A stretch of DNA of 57,301 nucleotides from Roseospira navarrensis (GTDB lineage: Bacteria > Pseudomonadota > Alphaproteobacteria > Rhodospirillales > Rhodospirillaceae), in contig NZ_WIVE01000024.1 of NCBI RefSeq assembly GCF_009601025.1, positions 1 to 57,301 on the forward strand, read 5' to 3'. Position 1 is the stretch's first letter; each line of letters starts with the position of its first letter. Under the pieces are notes generated by a model. The model did not search any database. It was given only the letters and a program-made list of their open reading frames with translations, and was not told where the DNA came from. A program made the translations under genes and the position numbers. This document shows positions 1 through 9,514 of this stretch, piece after piece.

Positions 1-191
<191 letters not shown>

Positions 192-218
192 GTTGATGAC
201 ATCCTATCATTTTCGTGT

Positions 219-257
219 GTCATCCCGGGTGAGCGCAGCGAGACGATGGATCTCGAG
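219..257 (+). repeat. REP-like intergenic repeat, divergent copy
   Basis: It begins GTCATCCCGGG, carries the small palindromic core GAGCGCAGCGAGAC, and ends GGATCTCGAG. It resembles the GTCATCC...GGA.CTC units seen near 9480 and 57170 but is less well conserved. It sits between the IS110 tail and the end of the GH3 gene. Confidence 0.45.
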
Positions 258-291
258 CGCCGTGCTCCGACGGCGCGGACCGTGCCGTCAT

Positions 292-313
292 GTTAACCTG
301 AGCCCGTTGCCCT
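292..313 (-). repeat. 22-bp inverted repeat, copy A (covers the last codons of the GH3 gene)
   Basis: Positions 292-313 are the exact reverse complement of 57099-57120. The similarity continues about nine bases inward with two mismatches. In this copy the repeat covers the final codons and stop of the GH3-family gene; the other copy is intergenic. Confidence 0.85.
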
Positions 314-1828
314 GGCCTGGACAAGGTCGCGGACCGTGGCCGAGAACTGAGCCGTGTCTCCGATCAGGCGGGGCACCTTGTGCTGGCCGCCGGCCTTGCC
401 GCGCGCGGCCATCCAGGCGGCGAAGCGACCCGGCGGCAGCACGGTGACGCGGGGGGCGTCCAGGCCCTCCACGCGGTGGGCTTCGTAGTCCTCGTTCTCC
501 GCCGACAGGGCGCGGTCGAAGGCGGCCCGGAACGAGTCCAGGGCGGTGGCGTCGGGTGGGGCCGCGAACTCGATCAACAGGCGGTGATGCCCGGTCTCGC
601 CCGACCGCGCGGGCACCACCGCGCCCATGGTCCAGTCGGTCGCCTCCAGGCCGGCCGCCGCCGAGGCCCGGGCCACGGCGGCTTCCACTTCGGCGGCGAT
701 CAGGTGTTCGCCGAACGCGGACAGGCTCCAACTCGTGCGGCCGGTGACCAGCAGGCGGGGCGGGTCCGTCTCCAGCAGCCGCACCGTGTCGCCCAGCACA
801 TAGCCCCACTGCCCGCCGCAGGAGCTGAGGACGAGGGCATACGCCCGCCCCGTCTCGGCGGTGGCGAGCCAGTGGCGGCGCGGCGTGGGGCTGTCCAGGT
901 CCTCGACCGGCACGAACTCGAAGAACAGACCCGCATCGGCCATCATGCGCAGGCCCTCGCCGGGACCGCGATCCTGCACGGCGATGAAGCCTTCCGAGGC
1001 CGGATAGACCTCGGCGCATTCCGCCCGGCTGCCGGCCAGCAGGTCGTTGAACCGGCTCCGGTAGGGCGCGAACGAGACCCCGCCGTGAACGAACACCTCC
1101 AGGTTCGGGAACACGGCGCCCAAGGTCCCGGCTCCGGTGGCCTCCATCAGGCGCTCGGCCAGCACCAGCACCCAGGACGGCGTGCCCGACAACAGGCGGA
1201 TGTCTCGGCCGGGCAGATCGGCCGTCAGACGGTCCAGCTTCTCCGGCCAGTCGGGAATCAGGGCAATGTCCGGCGGCGGATAGTTCAGCGGCCGGGCGAA
1301 CCAGGGCATTTCGGCCGCCGCGATGCCGGACATGTCGCCGCAGCGCACGCCGGGCGCCAATTCTGTCAGGTCCGTGGAGCCGCCCAGCATCATGTTCGGG
1401 CCGCCCCAGACGCGGCTGTCCGGCCGCCGACGCAGGTGGAAGCCCATCAGGTCGCGGGCGGCGGCCCGGTTGTTGGCGAGCAGGGGGCGGGTGACGGGCA
1501 TGTGCTTGGTCCGCCCGCCGGTGGTGCCGCTGGTCACCGCGAAATAGGGCACCCGGCCCGGCCAGGAGATGTCCTCCAGCACCGGAAAGGCGGCCTGCCA
1601 GTAGGACTCCCACATATCCTCCCAGCGGCGCAGGGGCACGCGGGCCTGGAAGTCCTCGACCGAGCGGATGGCGGCGAAGTCATGGTCGCGGCCGAACCGG
1701 GTGTCCCTGGCCCGGTCCACCAGCCCCAGCAGGGTGCGCCGCTGGTCGGCCGCCGCGTCCTGCCGGTCCAGGGCGCGCAGGCGCAGGCCGGTCCACAGCC
1801 GCAGGGCGGGCGTGACGTCCAGGGCCAT
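293..1828 (-). CDS. GH3 auxin-responsive-promoter family acyl-adenylating amide synthetase
   Basis: The protein is 511 aa from the ATG at 1826-1828; the open frame continues upstream only inside the neighbouring acylase gene. GH3 proteins of the ANL superfamily adenylate a carboxylic acid and join it to an amino acid or other amine. Three nucleotide-binding motifs can be read: TSGTTGGRTKHMP (motif I), EVYPASEG (motif II, like YxxSE) and YVLGD (motif III, like YRVGD). Length suits bacterial GH3 proteins, which are somewhat shorter than plant ones. It starts 5 bp after the acylase stop and is the last gene of a four-gene minus-strand operon. The acyl and amine substrates cannot be read from the sequence. 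The neighbouring amidase suggests N-acyl compounds (inference). Confidence 0.85.
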   Translation of the reverse strand: MALDVTPALRLWTGLRLRALDRQDAAADQRRTLLGLVDRARDTRFGRDHDFAAIRSVEDFQARVPLRRWEDMWESYWQAAFPVLEDISWPGRVPYFAVTSGTTGGRTKHMPVTRPLLANNRAAARDLMGFHLRRRPDSRVWGGPNMMLGGSTDLTELAPGVRCGDMSGIAAAEMPWFARPLNYPPPDIALIPDWPEKLDRLTADLPGRDIRLLSGTPSWVLVLAERLMEATGAGTLGAVFPNLEVFVHGGVSFAPYRSRFNDLLAGSRAECAEVYPASEGFIAVQDRGPGEGLRMMADAGLFFEFVPVEDLDSPTPRRHWLATAETGRAYALVLSSCGGQWGYVLGDTVRLLETDPPRLLVTGRTSWSLSAFGEHLIAAEVEAAVARASAAAGLEATDWTMGAVVPARSGETGHHRLLIEFAAPPDATALDSFRAAFDRALSAENEDYEAHRVEGLDAPRVTVLPPGRFAAWMAARGKAGGQHKVPRLIGDTAQFSATVRDLVQARATGSG

Positions 1829-1833
1829 CGCGG

Positions 1834-4158
1834 CTACCGGGCCGGGGTGAGGGTGTGGCTGACGTAGGCGTTTTCGGCCACGGACTCCGGCATCAGCGGC
1901 ACCTGGACCAGGGTTCCCGCGCGCCACAGGTCGAGCTGGTCGAACTGGGTGGCGCTGTTGAACCAGCCGTCCTGTCCGCCCAGCAGCACGAAGTGGTTGG
2001 CGTCCGGGTCCGCCATGTCCGAGATGTGCCGCGCCTGGGCGCCATAGCGGACGCGGTGCGGGGCAGCGGTCTCCTCGTGCGCGGACTTGAGAAGGGTTTC
2101 CTGGCTGCCGCCGGTGGGGAAGTCCCCGAAGCGGTAGCGCCCGCCCACGACGGGGATGTTGCCGAGGATGGTGGCCACGCGCAGGCGGTGGATGTCGCCC
2201 CAGACCCGATACTCGGCCAGAGGCTTCGCCGCCTCGGCGAGCGCGTGTTCTGCGGCGGCCCGAAGCGTGGCGTCGTCGGCGGCCCGCACCGCTTCCAGCA
2301 CGCGCCACTTGCCGTCGCCGCCGTCCCAGTCGTCGGGGCGGTCCGCCGCCTCCCACAGGCGGGTCGCGAAGGGCACGAAAAAGGCCTGGAAGGCCAGCGC
2401 GCCCCGGCTGTCGGCGTCGTAACGGCCGTCCCACCCGGCGATCAGGTCCCACAGGGGATGGGCGGTCAGCGCACCGTCCAGGCGTGCGGCCAGGTCGTCG
2501 CGCAGGGTCAGCGCGCTCAGGCTGAAGGTGTCCGTCTGCAGCCGGGCCAGGGCCTCGACGGTCCAGGGCTCGTCACGCGTGCGCACCAGATCGGACAGTC
2601 GCTCGATCCGGTCCGGGCTGGAGAAGAACCAGCCGAGCGGGAACGGACTCGGTCCCGGCGGATTGTTGGCGGAGGCCACGAAGCCATCCGGGGGGTCGGC
2701 GATCACGGGCAGGTCCGCGGTGGTGGCGATGTCGGTCCACCAGTCGCTGACGACGCGGGCGGGCTGGACCAGACGTTCGGGGGCGGTGATGTCCCGGCGC
2801 GGGATCCGGGTCGCGGCGACCAGGCCCACGGTGCCGGAGCGGTCGGCGTACACGAAGTTCTGGGCCGACACGCCGAACGGCTCCAGGGCGGCGCGGAAGT
2901 CCTCCAGCGAGGTGGCGCGTGAGGCGTTCAGCAGCGCGGAAATCTCGTCGGTGGGCGTATGGCCGATCCAGCGCAGGGCGACCGTCTCGTCCGGGCGGAA
3001 GGGCAGCAGGGGGGCGTCCGACAGGATCGGCCCGTGCGGCGACACCCGGCTGGTCCGCGTGGTGTCGAACCAGTAGCGCACCGGGATGTCATAGGTCTCG
3101 GTCGTGATCGTGCCCGGCGGCAGCCCGGAGACATCCACCAGATCGCTGGAGGCGGCCCGCATGTTGGTGCCGCCCCAGGCGATCTCGGGCGTGCGCCCGA
3201 TGGCGAACAGCGGCAGGGCGACGGGCATCAGGCCGACCACGTGCAGGCTGGGGCTCTTGACGCCGGCGATCAGCCACAGGTTGGGCTGACTGACGCCCAG
3301 GTGCGGGTCGTTGGCGATCATGGGCGCGCCGGAGGCGGTGCGGCTGCCGGCCACGGCCAGGCTGTTGGAGCCCCGACCCCAGCCCTCCAGGATTTCCAGC
3401 AGCACGGCGAGCGCCCGCTCCTGGCCGGAGGTGAGCGCGGCCGACCGCCCGACGGCGGCGGCGCTGGTCGGGGCAAGGCGGCCGTAGCCCAGTTCGCGGT
3501 CGAGCACGCGGGCGAAGTCCGGCCGGTCGCGCTGACTCAGCAGGCCGACCCACTTCAGCCAGTTGATGTCGGTCCCGGCCAGCCGCCCGATGGTGAGGAT
3601 CTCTTCCGGCCGCCAGGGCTCGCGTTCCAGGCCCAGCACGGCGAAGTCATGCGGCAGGGTCTCTGTGGTCTTGAGGTAGTGGTTGATGCCGTCCGTGAAG
3701 CGCTCCAGCCAGCGGCGGCTGTCCTCGGGCATGGCGGCCAGGATGTCCGGCGCGGCCCGGCCGAAGCCGAGCGTGCGCAGGGAGTGGTCCAGGTCGAGCA
3801 CGAAGGGGATCGGGCCGGCCATCTCCGCGACCCGGCCCTGACTCAGGCGGCGGGCGGTTTCCATCTGGCCCAGCCGCAGATGGGCGTGGACCAGACCCAG
3901 CACGAACGCGGCATCGGCATCCGTGGCGGCCTCGACGAACGGGATCTGGTGGGCGTCCCAATGCACCGTGACCGGCCGTTCGAGGGGCAGGTTCTCGGTC
4001 GGGAACGCGGCCAGCCGGGCGTCCAGCGTGGTCGCCTCGGGCAGCGACGTCACCAGGGCACAGGCCGAGGTGCCCAGGGCCGACAGCGCCACCAGGGGCC
4101 AGCGGACCAGGGATCTCAGGGACGCGCGGCGGCGCGGACGGCGGCGGGTGCGGGGCAT
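1834..4158 (-). CDS. Penicillin acylase family protein (Ntn-hydrolase N-acyl amidase)
   Basis: The protein is 774 aa. An Arg-rich leader and hydrophobic stretch end at Cys33 (GTSAC), suggesting export, possibly as an atypical lipoprotein. The family is made as one chain that cuts itself before the nucleophile. Here GRGSNSLAVAG places the nucleophile at about Ser264, giving a small alpha and a large beta chain, and it is followed by ANDPHLG, typical of the beta chain. Members hydrolyse penicillin G, acyl-homoserine lactones, cephalosporins and other N-acyl amides; the substrate here is unknown. The ATG at 4156-4158 was chosen because the longer frame runs back through the upstream gene. It lies 65 bp after the flippase-like gene and 5 bp before GH3. 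Confidence 0.9.
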   Translation of the reverse strand: MPRTRRRPRRRASLRSLVRWPLVALSALGTSACALVTSLPEATTLDARLAAFPTENLPLERPVTVHWDAHQIPFVEAATDADAAFVLGLVHAHLRLGQMETARRLSQGRVAEMAGPIPFVLDLDHSLRTLGFGRAAPDILAAMPEDSRRWLERFTDGINHYLKTTETLPHDFAVLGLEREPWRPEEILTIGRLAGTDINWLKWVGLLSQRDRPDFARVLDRELGYGRLAPTSAAAVGRSAALTSGQERALAVLLEILEGWGRGSNSLAVAGSRTASGAPMIANDPHLGVSQPNLWLIAGVKSPSLHVVGLMPVALPLFAIGRTPEIAWGGTNMRAASSDLVDVSGLPPGTITTETYDIPVRYWFDTTRTSRVSPHGPILSDAPLLPFRPDETVALRWIGHTPTDEISALLNASRATSLEDFRAALEPFGVSAQNFVYADRSGTVGLVAATRIPRRDITAPERLVQPARVVSDWWTDIATTADLPVIADPPDGFVASANNPPGPSPFPLGWFFSSPDRIERLSDLVRTRDEPWTVEALARLQTDTFSLSALTLRDDLAARLDGALTAHPLWDLIAGWDGRYDADSRGALAFQAFFVPFATRLWEAADRPDDWDGGDGKWRVLEAVRAADDATLRAAAEHALAEAAKPLAEYRVWGDIHRLRVATILGNIPVVGGRYRFGDFPTGGSQETLLKSAHEETAAPHRVRYGAQARHISDMADPDANHFVLLGGQDGWFNSATQFDQLDLWRAGTLVQVPLMPESVAENAYVSHTLTPAR

Positions 4159-4223
4159 GGGTGGGATCGCGGCGCAGTGGGTCCGGCCTTCGACATGGGT
4201 TGCCGCGCCGGAACGACAAGGGT

Positions 4224-5219
4224 TCAGGGCCGCGTGTCGTCCTGATCGGACAGGCGCGCCGCCTCCCGCCGCGCCTTGCCCAGGGCCGCGAGGCCGTCCG
4301 GGTCGCCCAGGCTCCAGACCGCGCCGCCGAACAGCCCGGTGACCACGGCCGAGACGCCGTACAGCAACGAGCAGGCCAGGGCGGTTTCGGCGGGCAGGCC
4401 GACGATCCCGAAGCCCAGGACAAGCGCGCCCTCGCGCAGGCCCCAGCCGGCGATGGACACCGGCACGGCGGCGGTCAGGATGGCGGGCGGGAACACCAGG
4501 GCGATCATCCACCACGGCGCGGCGGTGCCCAGAGCGAGGCAGTAGAGCCACACCACCGTGATGTCGATCAGGTGCGGCAGCAGCATCAGGCCCAGAACCG
4601 GCGGCATCACGCGGCGATGGGACAGCACGCGCCACGCCGAGTCCGACAGCGCCACAAGGGGGGCGGCCGCCTTGCGCCGCGCGATGGCGTTCGGCAGCAG
4701 GCGCAGGCCGAGCAGGATGAGCAGGCAGCCCAGTCCGCCCAGCACCAGCGCGAGCAGGCCGCGCGCCACCAGGGGGTCCTCGGCCTGGGTCCACAGCACG
4801 GGCAGCCCCGCGACGCACAGCAGGATCAGCCCGAGGAAGCTGAACACCCGGTCCACCACCAGCGTGCGGGTGGCCAGCCCCAGCGGCAGGCCCAGCCGCC
4901 AGCCGTTCCACAACCGCAGGGCATCGCCGCCGATGGTGGAGGGCATGGCCTGATTGCCGAACAATCCCAGCAGCGTATTGCGCCAGGCGGTGCGCAACGG
5001 CAACCGGCGGTCGTGGGCGGACAGGACGAGGCGCCAGCGCGCGGCGGCGCCCAGGGCCTGCACCTGGAGCAGGGCCAGCGCGGCCAGACCGGCCAGCGCC
5101 ACGTCGCCGTCGAGCCGGGCCCACAGGGCCCCCAGGTCCAGCCCGGCCAGGATCACCCCCAGCAGTCCCAGCGAGACGGCGGCCTTCAGCCCCGTCAACA
5201 GGATGGCGCGGCGGGTCAT
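4224..5219 (-). CDS. Lysylphosphatidylglycerol synthase transmembrane-region / flippase-like protein
   Basis: This 331-aa integral membrane protein has about 8 hydrophobic segments and no soluble synthase domain. Family marks are a polar GNQAMPSTIGGDALRLW loop and GWGLREGALVLGF near residue 270. Homologues (UPF0104, AglD-like) accompany glycosyltransferases and are thought to move or modify lipid-linked substrates, though most have no proven role. Its ATG at 5217-5219 overlaps the glycosyltransferase stop by 4 bp (ATGA), so the two are probably translationally coupled. Confidence 0.85.
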   Translation of the reverse strand: MTRRAILLTGLKAAVSLGLLGVILAGLDLGALWARLDGDVALAGLAALALLQVQALGAAARWRLVLSAHDRRLPLRTAWRNTLLGLFGNQAMPSTIGGDALRLWNGWRLGLPLGLATRTLVVDRVFSFLGLILLCVAGLPVLWTQAEDPLVARGLLALVLGGLGCLLILLGLRLLPNAIARRKAAAPLVALSDSAWRVLSHRRVMPPVLGLMLLPHLIDITVVWLYCLALGTAAPWWMIALVFPPAILTAAVPVSIAGWGLREGALVLGFGIVGLPAETALACSLLYGVSAVVTGLFGGAVWSLGDPDGLAALGKARREAARLSDQDDTRP

Positions 5220-6508
5220 GCGCGGCCGTGCTCCCGGGCGGCGGCCCGCCAGACGGGCAGCAGGTCCTCCCGCAGCACATCCCCCCAGGTGGGCATCGTC
5301 TCCTCGACCACGGCGCGGGCGCGGGCGCCCATCGCCCGGCAGGCGGCGGGGTCGGCCATCAGCGGGGCCAGCACCGCCGCCCAGGCCGCCGGGTCGGGAT
5401 CGGAGACCAGCACGCCGTCGCGGCCGTCCTCGCGCACGAACCGGGCGCCGCCGTCGCGGGCGGAGAGCACCACGGGCAGGCCGCAGGCGCGGGCCTCCAG
5501 CACCACGTTGGGCGACACCTCGCTTTCCGACGGAAACACGAAAAGATCGGCGCTGGCGTACAGGCGGGGCAGGGCCCCCTGCGGCAGGGCGCCGGGTGTG
5601 GTGGCGTGGTCCGGCCCGAGCAGGGCGCGGACGTCGGCGCGGCGGTTGCCCTCGCCCACCACCAGCACATGCAGGGCGTGACCGGCGTCGATCAGGCGCC
5701 GGGCGGCGTGCGCCAGCGTCATCAGGCGCTTGCTGTCGTCGGCCCGCCCCACGAACAGCAGCAGCGGGCGGTTCGTCGGCACGCCCAGGTCCCGGTGCAG
5801 GGCCGCGCGGTCCCGGTGGGCGGGATGAAACCGGGTCGTGTCGATGCCCCGGCGCAGCCAGCTCACCCGGTCCGGCGGCCGCACGGCTTCCGCCATCACC
5901 CGGTCGGCGTCCTTGGAGACCAGGACCCGGTCGCAGGCGGCGAGGAAGCGGGTCACCTTGCGGTGGGCGTTGCGGCCCAGCCGGCCGGGGAGGTCCAGGT
6001 CGTCGAGCACCCGCCGGCCGAGCCAGCCGGCGCCCGTGACCCGGCTCATGATCTCGCGCGAGTACACCTTGGTGAAGGTCGGCAGGTCGGTGTGGACCGA
6101 TGCGGTCAGTCCCAGGTTTCGTTTGCGCGCCACATGCCGGGCCATGGCCCCGAAGGTGAAGGTGTCCGTGGCGTGCAGCACGTCGTGCCGGGGCAGCAAC
6201 CGGGCCAGCCTGCGATGATAGGGGGCCAGATCCGTGTGACCCGCCCCTTGTTCCAGCAAGGGAATCCGGTCCGTGCCGAGGGTCGGCCGCAGTGCCTGAA
6301 AGCGAACGTGCGGGGCCAGAGATCGTATACTGTCCTTCGCCCCTATGGTATACAAGGTCAGGTCCATCCTGGGGGGCTCGGCGACCGCCGCGGCCTCCGC
6401 AAACCGTTCCCAGCATTTCACGTGGCCGCCGGCCTCCGGGCCGCGCGCCAGGGTGATGAGGACGCCGACGGAGAGCGGGGAGCCGGGCGGGCGATCAGGG
6501 GCAGGCAT
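5216..6508 (-). CDS. Glycosyltransferase family 4 (GT-B fold)
   Basis: The protein is 430 aa. The N-terminal half has a Gly-rich acceptor loop (LARGPEAGGHVKCWERF). The C-terminal half has LLLFVGRADDSKRL and the family-4 EX7E motif in SESEVSPNVVLEA, which binds the nucleotide sugar. It has no signal peptide and should act at the cytoplasmic face of the membrane. It is first in the operon leading to the flippase-like protein, the acylase and GH3, so it may glycosylate a lipid or an acyl-amide product; this is inference. The start used is the ATG at 6506-6508. The sugar donor and acceptor cannot be predicted. Confidence 0.88.
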   Translation of the reverse strand: MPAPDRPPGSPLSVGVLITLARGPEAGGHVKCWERFAEAAAVAEPPRMDLTLYTIGAKDSIRSLAPHVRFQALRPTLGTDRIPLLEQGAGHTDLAPYHRRLARLLPRHDVLHATDTFTFGAMARHVARKRNLGLTASVHTDLPTFTKVYSREIMSRVTGAGWLGRRVLDDLDLPGRLGRNAHRKVTRFLAACDRVLVSKDADRVMAEAVRPPDRVSWLRRGIDTTRFHPAHRDRAALHRDLGVPTNRPLLLFVGRADDSKRLMTLAHAARRLIDAGHALHVLVVGEGNRRADVRALLGPDHATTPGALPQGALPRLYASADLFVFPSESEVSPNVVLEARACGLPVVLSARDGGARFVREDGRDGVLVSDPDPAAWAAVLAPLMADPAACRAMGARARAVVEETMPTWGDVLREDLLPVWRAAAREHGRA

Positions 6509-6705
6509 GGAGGGCGCGAGTCCGTATCTTCAGGCGGCGGCTGGCCGGTGGGGCCCGGGTTCGGGCAGGCGGGCGGCGATCATGCCCACCGATTGGTCTG
6601 GCCGCAACTCACCGCTTCGGGTATTCAAGCGTGCGGGTCGTTCCGTGAGAGCGCATACGCTGTGACGCGGGCGTTCCGTTCCGCAGGCGGTCGGGCGGAT
6701 CCATG

Positions 6706-6733
6706 TTGTCACCCATAATTCTTGTGCTAGTAT
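6706..6733 (+). promoter_or_regulatory. Sigma-70-type promoter for the chemoreceptor gene
   Basis: TTGTCA at 6706-6711 and TAGTAT at 6728-6733 are separated by 16 bp in a locally AT-richer tract. Transcription would begin near 6740, giving a leader of about 155 nt. Confidence 0.5.
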
Positions 6734-6785
6734 AGAAGGTTAGAGGGTCCCTCGCGGGAACACAGCCGGGTCGGCTCGGAATACG

Positions 6786-6808
6786 GCGCGGCCCTAAGAC
6801 GGCCGCGC
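6786..6808 (+). other. Leader hairpin in the chemoreceptor 5' UTR
   Basis: GCGCGGCC and GGCCGCGC form a perfect 8-bp stem around a 7-nt loop, followed by a short pyrimidine run. It lies 90 nt before the ATG and could act as an attenuator or RNA stabiliser. It matches no riboswitch class that I recognise. Confidence 0.5.
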
Positions 6809-6897
6809 GTCTTTGCCTCAATTGCCGTGTTTTTTGCGAGCTCTTCTGTTTCCAAGGTGCCGCAAGGATTGCGGGCGCTGCAACAGGATGGTTGACG

Positions 6898-9252
6898 ATG
6901 CTGTTTATGAAGTCGCTCAACGCGAAAATTACCGCGACGGTTGTCGCGCTCGTCGCGCTCATCGCAATCATAAATATCGGGCTGGTATACTACTACTCGA
7001 TCCTGGTGCAGGCGGAAACACAAGAGCTGGAAAATGACGTCCAGCGCATCATCGGGGAGAAGGACGCCTTCACGGACTCCATCGTCGATGAGGCCTTGAC
7101 GATCGAAAATCGGGCCCTTGAAGCGGAACAGCAGGTCGCCGTCATCACGGCCGACGCCGAGACCATGGCGGAGCGGCGCTTCATCACCGGCAAGCACGCC
7201 GGCATCTCCGCCTCGGCGACCACCATGATCCGGGCGGCCATGATGAGCGGCGAGGCGGCGGCCGCCGAAGACATCATGTTCAACCTTTCGGAAAACCCCG
7301 ACGTCCTGTCCATCAACCTGTGGCGGACGAACGGGATCGAGGCGTTCTCGGACAACTCCACCATCCGCGATGTCAACGCCGCCCTGGGCACGGACTACTT
7401 CCAGCCCCACGCGACCGAGAACCCGACCCCGATCCCCGACGAACGGCGGACCGGGCTGGAGGAAGCGCTGGCCGCGACCAGCGGCAACGCGGTCCTGCCG
7501 GGGGAGGTCGAGGACGACGAAGGCACGGTCCAGCCGGTGCTGTTCTCCTATGCCGTGCTGACCAACGACATCGAATGCCAGGGCTGCCACGGCCAGGAGG
7601 AAACCCAGCGCGGGGTGCTGGAAGTGGCGATCTCGCGGGCCGGTCTGGTGGCGCTGGAGCGCAGCGCGGCCGAGCGCATGGCCACCCTGGAGGAGAAGCA
7701 GGCGCGGGAACTGGCCGAACTGGCTGAGCGGGCGGAAGAGCAGCACGACGCGATCGTGGCGGAGTCCGCCGGCTTCACGCGCGAGATCAATGACCGGGTC
7801 GCCGCGTTGAACGTGACGCAGTCCCAGTCCAGCGCGGTGCAGTTCATCGTGAACCCGCTCGCCGCCCTGGTGGTGCTGGCGCTGATCGTGCTCATGCTCA
7901 GCCGCATGCTCAGCCGCCCGCTGCGCTCCATGACCAACACCATGGAACGGCTGGCCGACAACGACCTGACGGTGGATGTGCCGGGTCTGCAGCGCAAGGA
8001 CGAGATCGGCGAGATGGCCGGCGCCGTCCAGGTGTTCAAGGACAACGGGATCAAGCTGAAGGAAATGGCGGCGGAACAGGAGGTCATGCACCGCCGCAAC
8101 GCCCGCCGGGTCAAGGCGGAAATGTTCGCCCTGACCAATGCCCTGGAAGAGGAAGTCAACAGCGCCATTGCGCTCGTCAAGACCCAGGCCGACGCCATGC
8201 ATGGGGCGGCGCTGGAGATGTCGCAGTCCGTCTCCCAGACGGAATCGCAGTCCGACGCGGCCTCCGGGGCCTCGCGGGAGGCGGCCGGCAGCGTGGACGC
8301 CGTGGCGGCCGCGGCCGAGGAAATGGCCAGCTCGATTTCCGAGATCAGCCGGCAGGTGTCGTCCTCCGCCGAGACCGCGCACAAGGCCATGGCCCAGGCC
8401 GAGACGACGAACGAACGGATTCAGGGGCTCAACCGCGCCGCCAACGAGATCGGCGAGGTGGTCGATCTCATCAACGACATCGCCAAGCAGACCAACCTGC
8501 TGGCCCTGAATGCGACCATCGAGGCCGCGCGCGCCGGTGAGGCCGGCAAGGGCTTCGCGGTGGTGGCGAACGAGGTCAAGACCCTCGCCAACCAGACGGC
8601 CAAGGCGACCGAGGACATCGGCACCCAGATCGCCGCCATTCAGAAGGCGACGGAAGAGGCCGTCTCGGCCATCGGGGACATCTCGCGGGTCATCAACGAG
8701 ATCAACGAGATCACCACGGCCGTTTCGGCGGCGGTGGAGGAGCAGACCGCCGCCACCGGCGAGATCAGCCAGAACGCCCAGATGGCGGCGCAGAACACGC
8801 AGGTTTCCTCGGAGAACATCGAAGAGGTCCGCGCCAGCAGCGATGTGACCGGCGGCCATGCCCGCAGCGTGCAGGAGTCGGCGGAAGAGGTGCGCAACCG
8901 GGTGCGCCTGATGCAGGACGCCCTGGAAAAGATCATGCGCAGCGGCAGCGCCGAGGAGCGGCGCGCCAACATGCTGCACACGGTCAATGTCAGCGCCACG
9001 CTCGAATTCCGGGGCGGGCAGAAGACCACGTGCCTGCTGCAGGATCTGGCGATCAGCGGCGTCGGCACGCTCGACCGTCGCCTTGAGGGCGAGCGCGGCC
9101 AGGAGTTCACCACCACCATTCCCGACGTGGGGCGGTGCGCCGGCAGTATCGTGGCGCATACCGGGAGCACGACGCACATTCGGCTCGACATCAGCGAGGA
9201 TCGGGCGGCCAAGTTCGAGTCCTTCATCGCCGCGCAGGCGTCCAGGACCTAG
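6898..9252 (+). CDS. Methyl-accepting chemotaxis protein with periplasmic CxxCH heme motif and C-terminal PilZ-like domain
   Basis: The protein is 784 aa. Transmembrane segment 1 is at about residues 10-33, followed by a periplasmic sensor with C227-x-x-C230-H231, a c-type heme attachment motif. Segment 2 is at about 314-338, then HAMP at about 341-392 and a signalling coiled coil whose tip ([20 protein letters not shown]) is near residue 520. A PilZ-like domain follows at about 686-780. Chemoreceptors signal to CheA; PilZ domains bind c-di-GMP through RxxxR and D/NxSxxG. Here these are degraded to RRANM and DLAISG, so binding is doubtful. The ATG at 6898 follows AGGATGG; TTG at 6892 and ATG at 6907 are alternatives. 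No che genes are nearby. A heme sensor of redox state or gas is inferred. Confidence 0.9.
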   Translation: MLFMKSLNAKITATVVALVALIAIINIGLVYYYSILVQAETQELENDVQRIIGEKDAFTDSIVDEALTIENRALEAEQQVAVITADAETMAERRFITGKHAGISASATTMIRAAMMSGEAAAAEDIMFNLSENPDVLSINLWRTNGIEAFSDNSTIRDVNAALGTDYFQPHATENPTPIPDERRTGLEEALAATSGNAVLPGEVEDDEGTVQPVLFSYAVLTNDIECQGCHGQEETQRGVLEVAISRAGLVALERSAAERMATLEEKQARELAELAERAEEQHDAIVAESAGFTREINDRVAALNVTQSQSSAVQFIVNPLAALVVLALIVLMLSRMLSRPLRSMTNTMERLADNDLTVDVPGLQRKDEIGEMAGAVQVFKDNGIKLKEMAAEQEVMHRRNARRVKAEMFALTNALEEEVNSAIALVKTQADAMHGAALEMSQSVSQTESQSDAASGASREAAGSVDAVAAAAEEMASSISEISRQVSSSAETAHKAMAQAETTNERIQGLNRAANEIGEVVDLINDIAKQTNLLALNATIEAARAGEAGKGFAVVANEVKTLANQTAKATEDIGTQIAAIQKATEEAVSAIGDISRVINEINEITTAVSAAVEEQTAATGEISQNAQMAAQNTQVSSENIEEVRASSDVTGGHARSVQESAEEVRNRVRLMQDALEKIMRSGSAEERRANMLHTVNVSATLEFRGGQKTTCLLQDLAISGVGTLDRRLEGERGQEFTTTIPDVGRCAGSIVAHTGSTTHIRLDISEDRAAKFESFIAAQASRT

Positions 9253-9426
9253 GATCTGGGCGTATGCCAGCCCTGCGGCATCCGAACCGTTTCGGTTGGC
9301 CACTGGTCTTGCGCGGCAAAAGGCCCGCGCCGTAAACTGTGCGGCGTCAATCGGTCCGCGCGGCGGGCCAGGGCGCTGAACCGGGACGGCCGGTCTGTGA
9401 CACGGATGGGGGCGAGCCCGCCTCTC

Positions 9427-9460
9427 GGGATCCCTCGGTCGCTCCGCTCCCTCAGGATGC
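9427..9460 (-). repeat. REP-like palindromic unit, reverse orientation
   Basis: Read on the minus strand it runs GCATCCTGA, then the imperfect palindrome GGGAGCGGAGCGACC, then GAGGGATCCC. It has the same architecture as the units at 9480-9514 and 57167-57201: conserved arms around a variable hairpin core. Confidence 0.65.
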
Positions 9461-9479
9461 CTCCCTTTTGAGAGACGTC

Positions 9480-9514
9480 GTCATCCTGAGCGCCCGACGG
9501 GCGCGAAGGACCTC
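9480..9514 (+). repeat. REP-like palindromic unit, forward orientation
   Basis: GTCATCCTGA and GAAGGACCTC flank the core hairpin GCGCCC-GAC-GGGCGC, a 6-bp stem with a 3-nt loop. With the unit at 9427-9460 it forms an inverted pair, like the BIMEs of enterobacteria. Confidence 0.7.

Larger units (their letters stand above)
6509..6897. other. Divergent intergenic region between the glycosyltransferase operon and the chemoreceptor
   Basis: About 390 bp without a credible gene; the short frames here lack coding character. It holds a promoter for the chemoreceptor (6706-6733), a stable leader hairpin (6786-6808) and a shorter GGGTCCC...GGGAAC inverted repeat just after the likely start of transcription. 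No clear promoter was recognised for the minus-strand operon. Confidence 0.6.

Noticed and set aside
4159-5280. An N-terminal extension of the acylase reading through the flippase-like gene
   Set aside because: The open frame is a shadow of that gene; the start at 4158 gives a proper export signal and family length.
6740-6897. A c-di-GMP (GEMM) riboswitch in the chemoreceptor leader
   Set aside because: There is a hairpin but the GEMM core motifs and tetraloop/receptor are absent.
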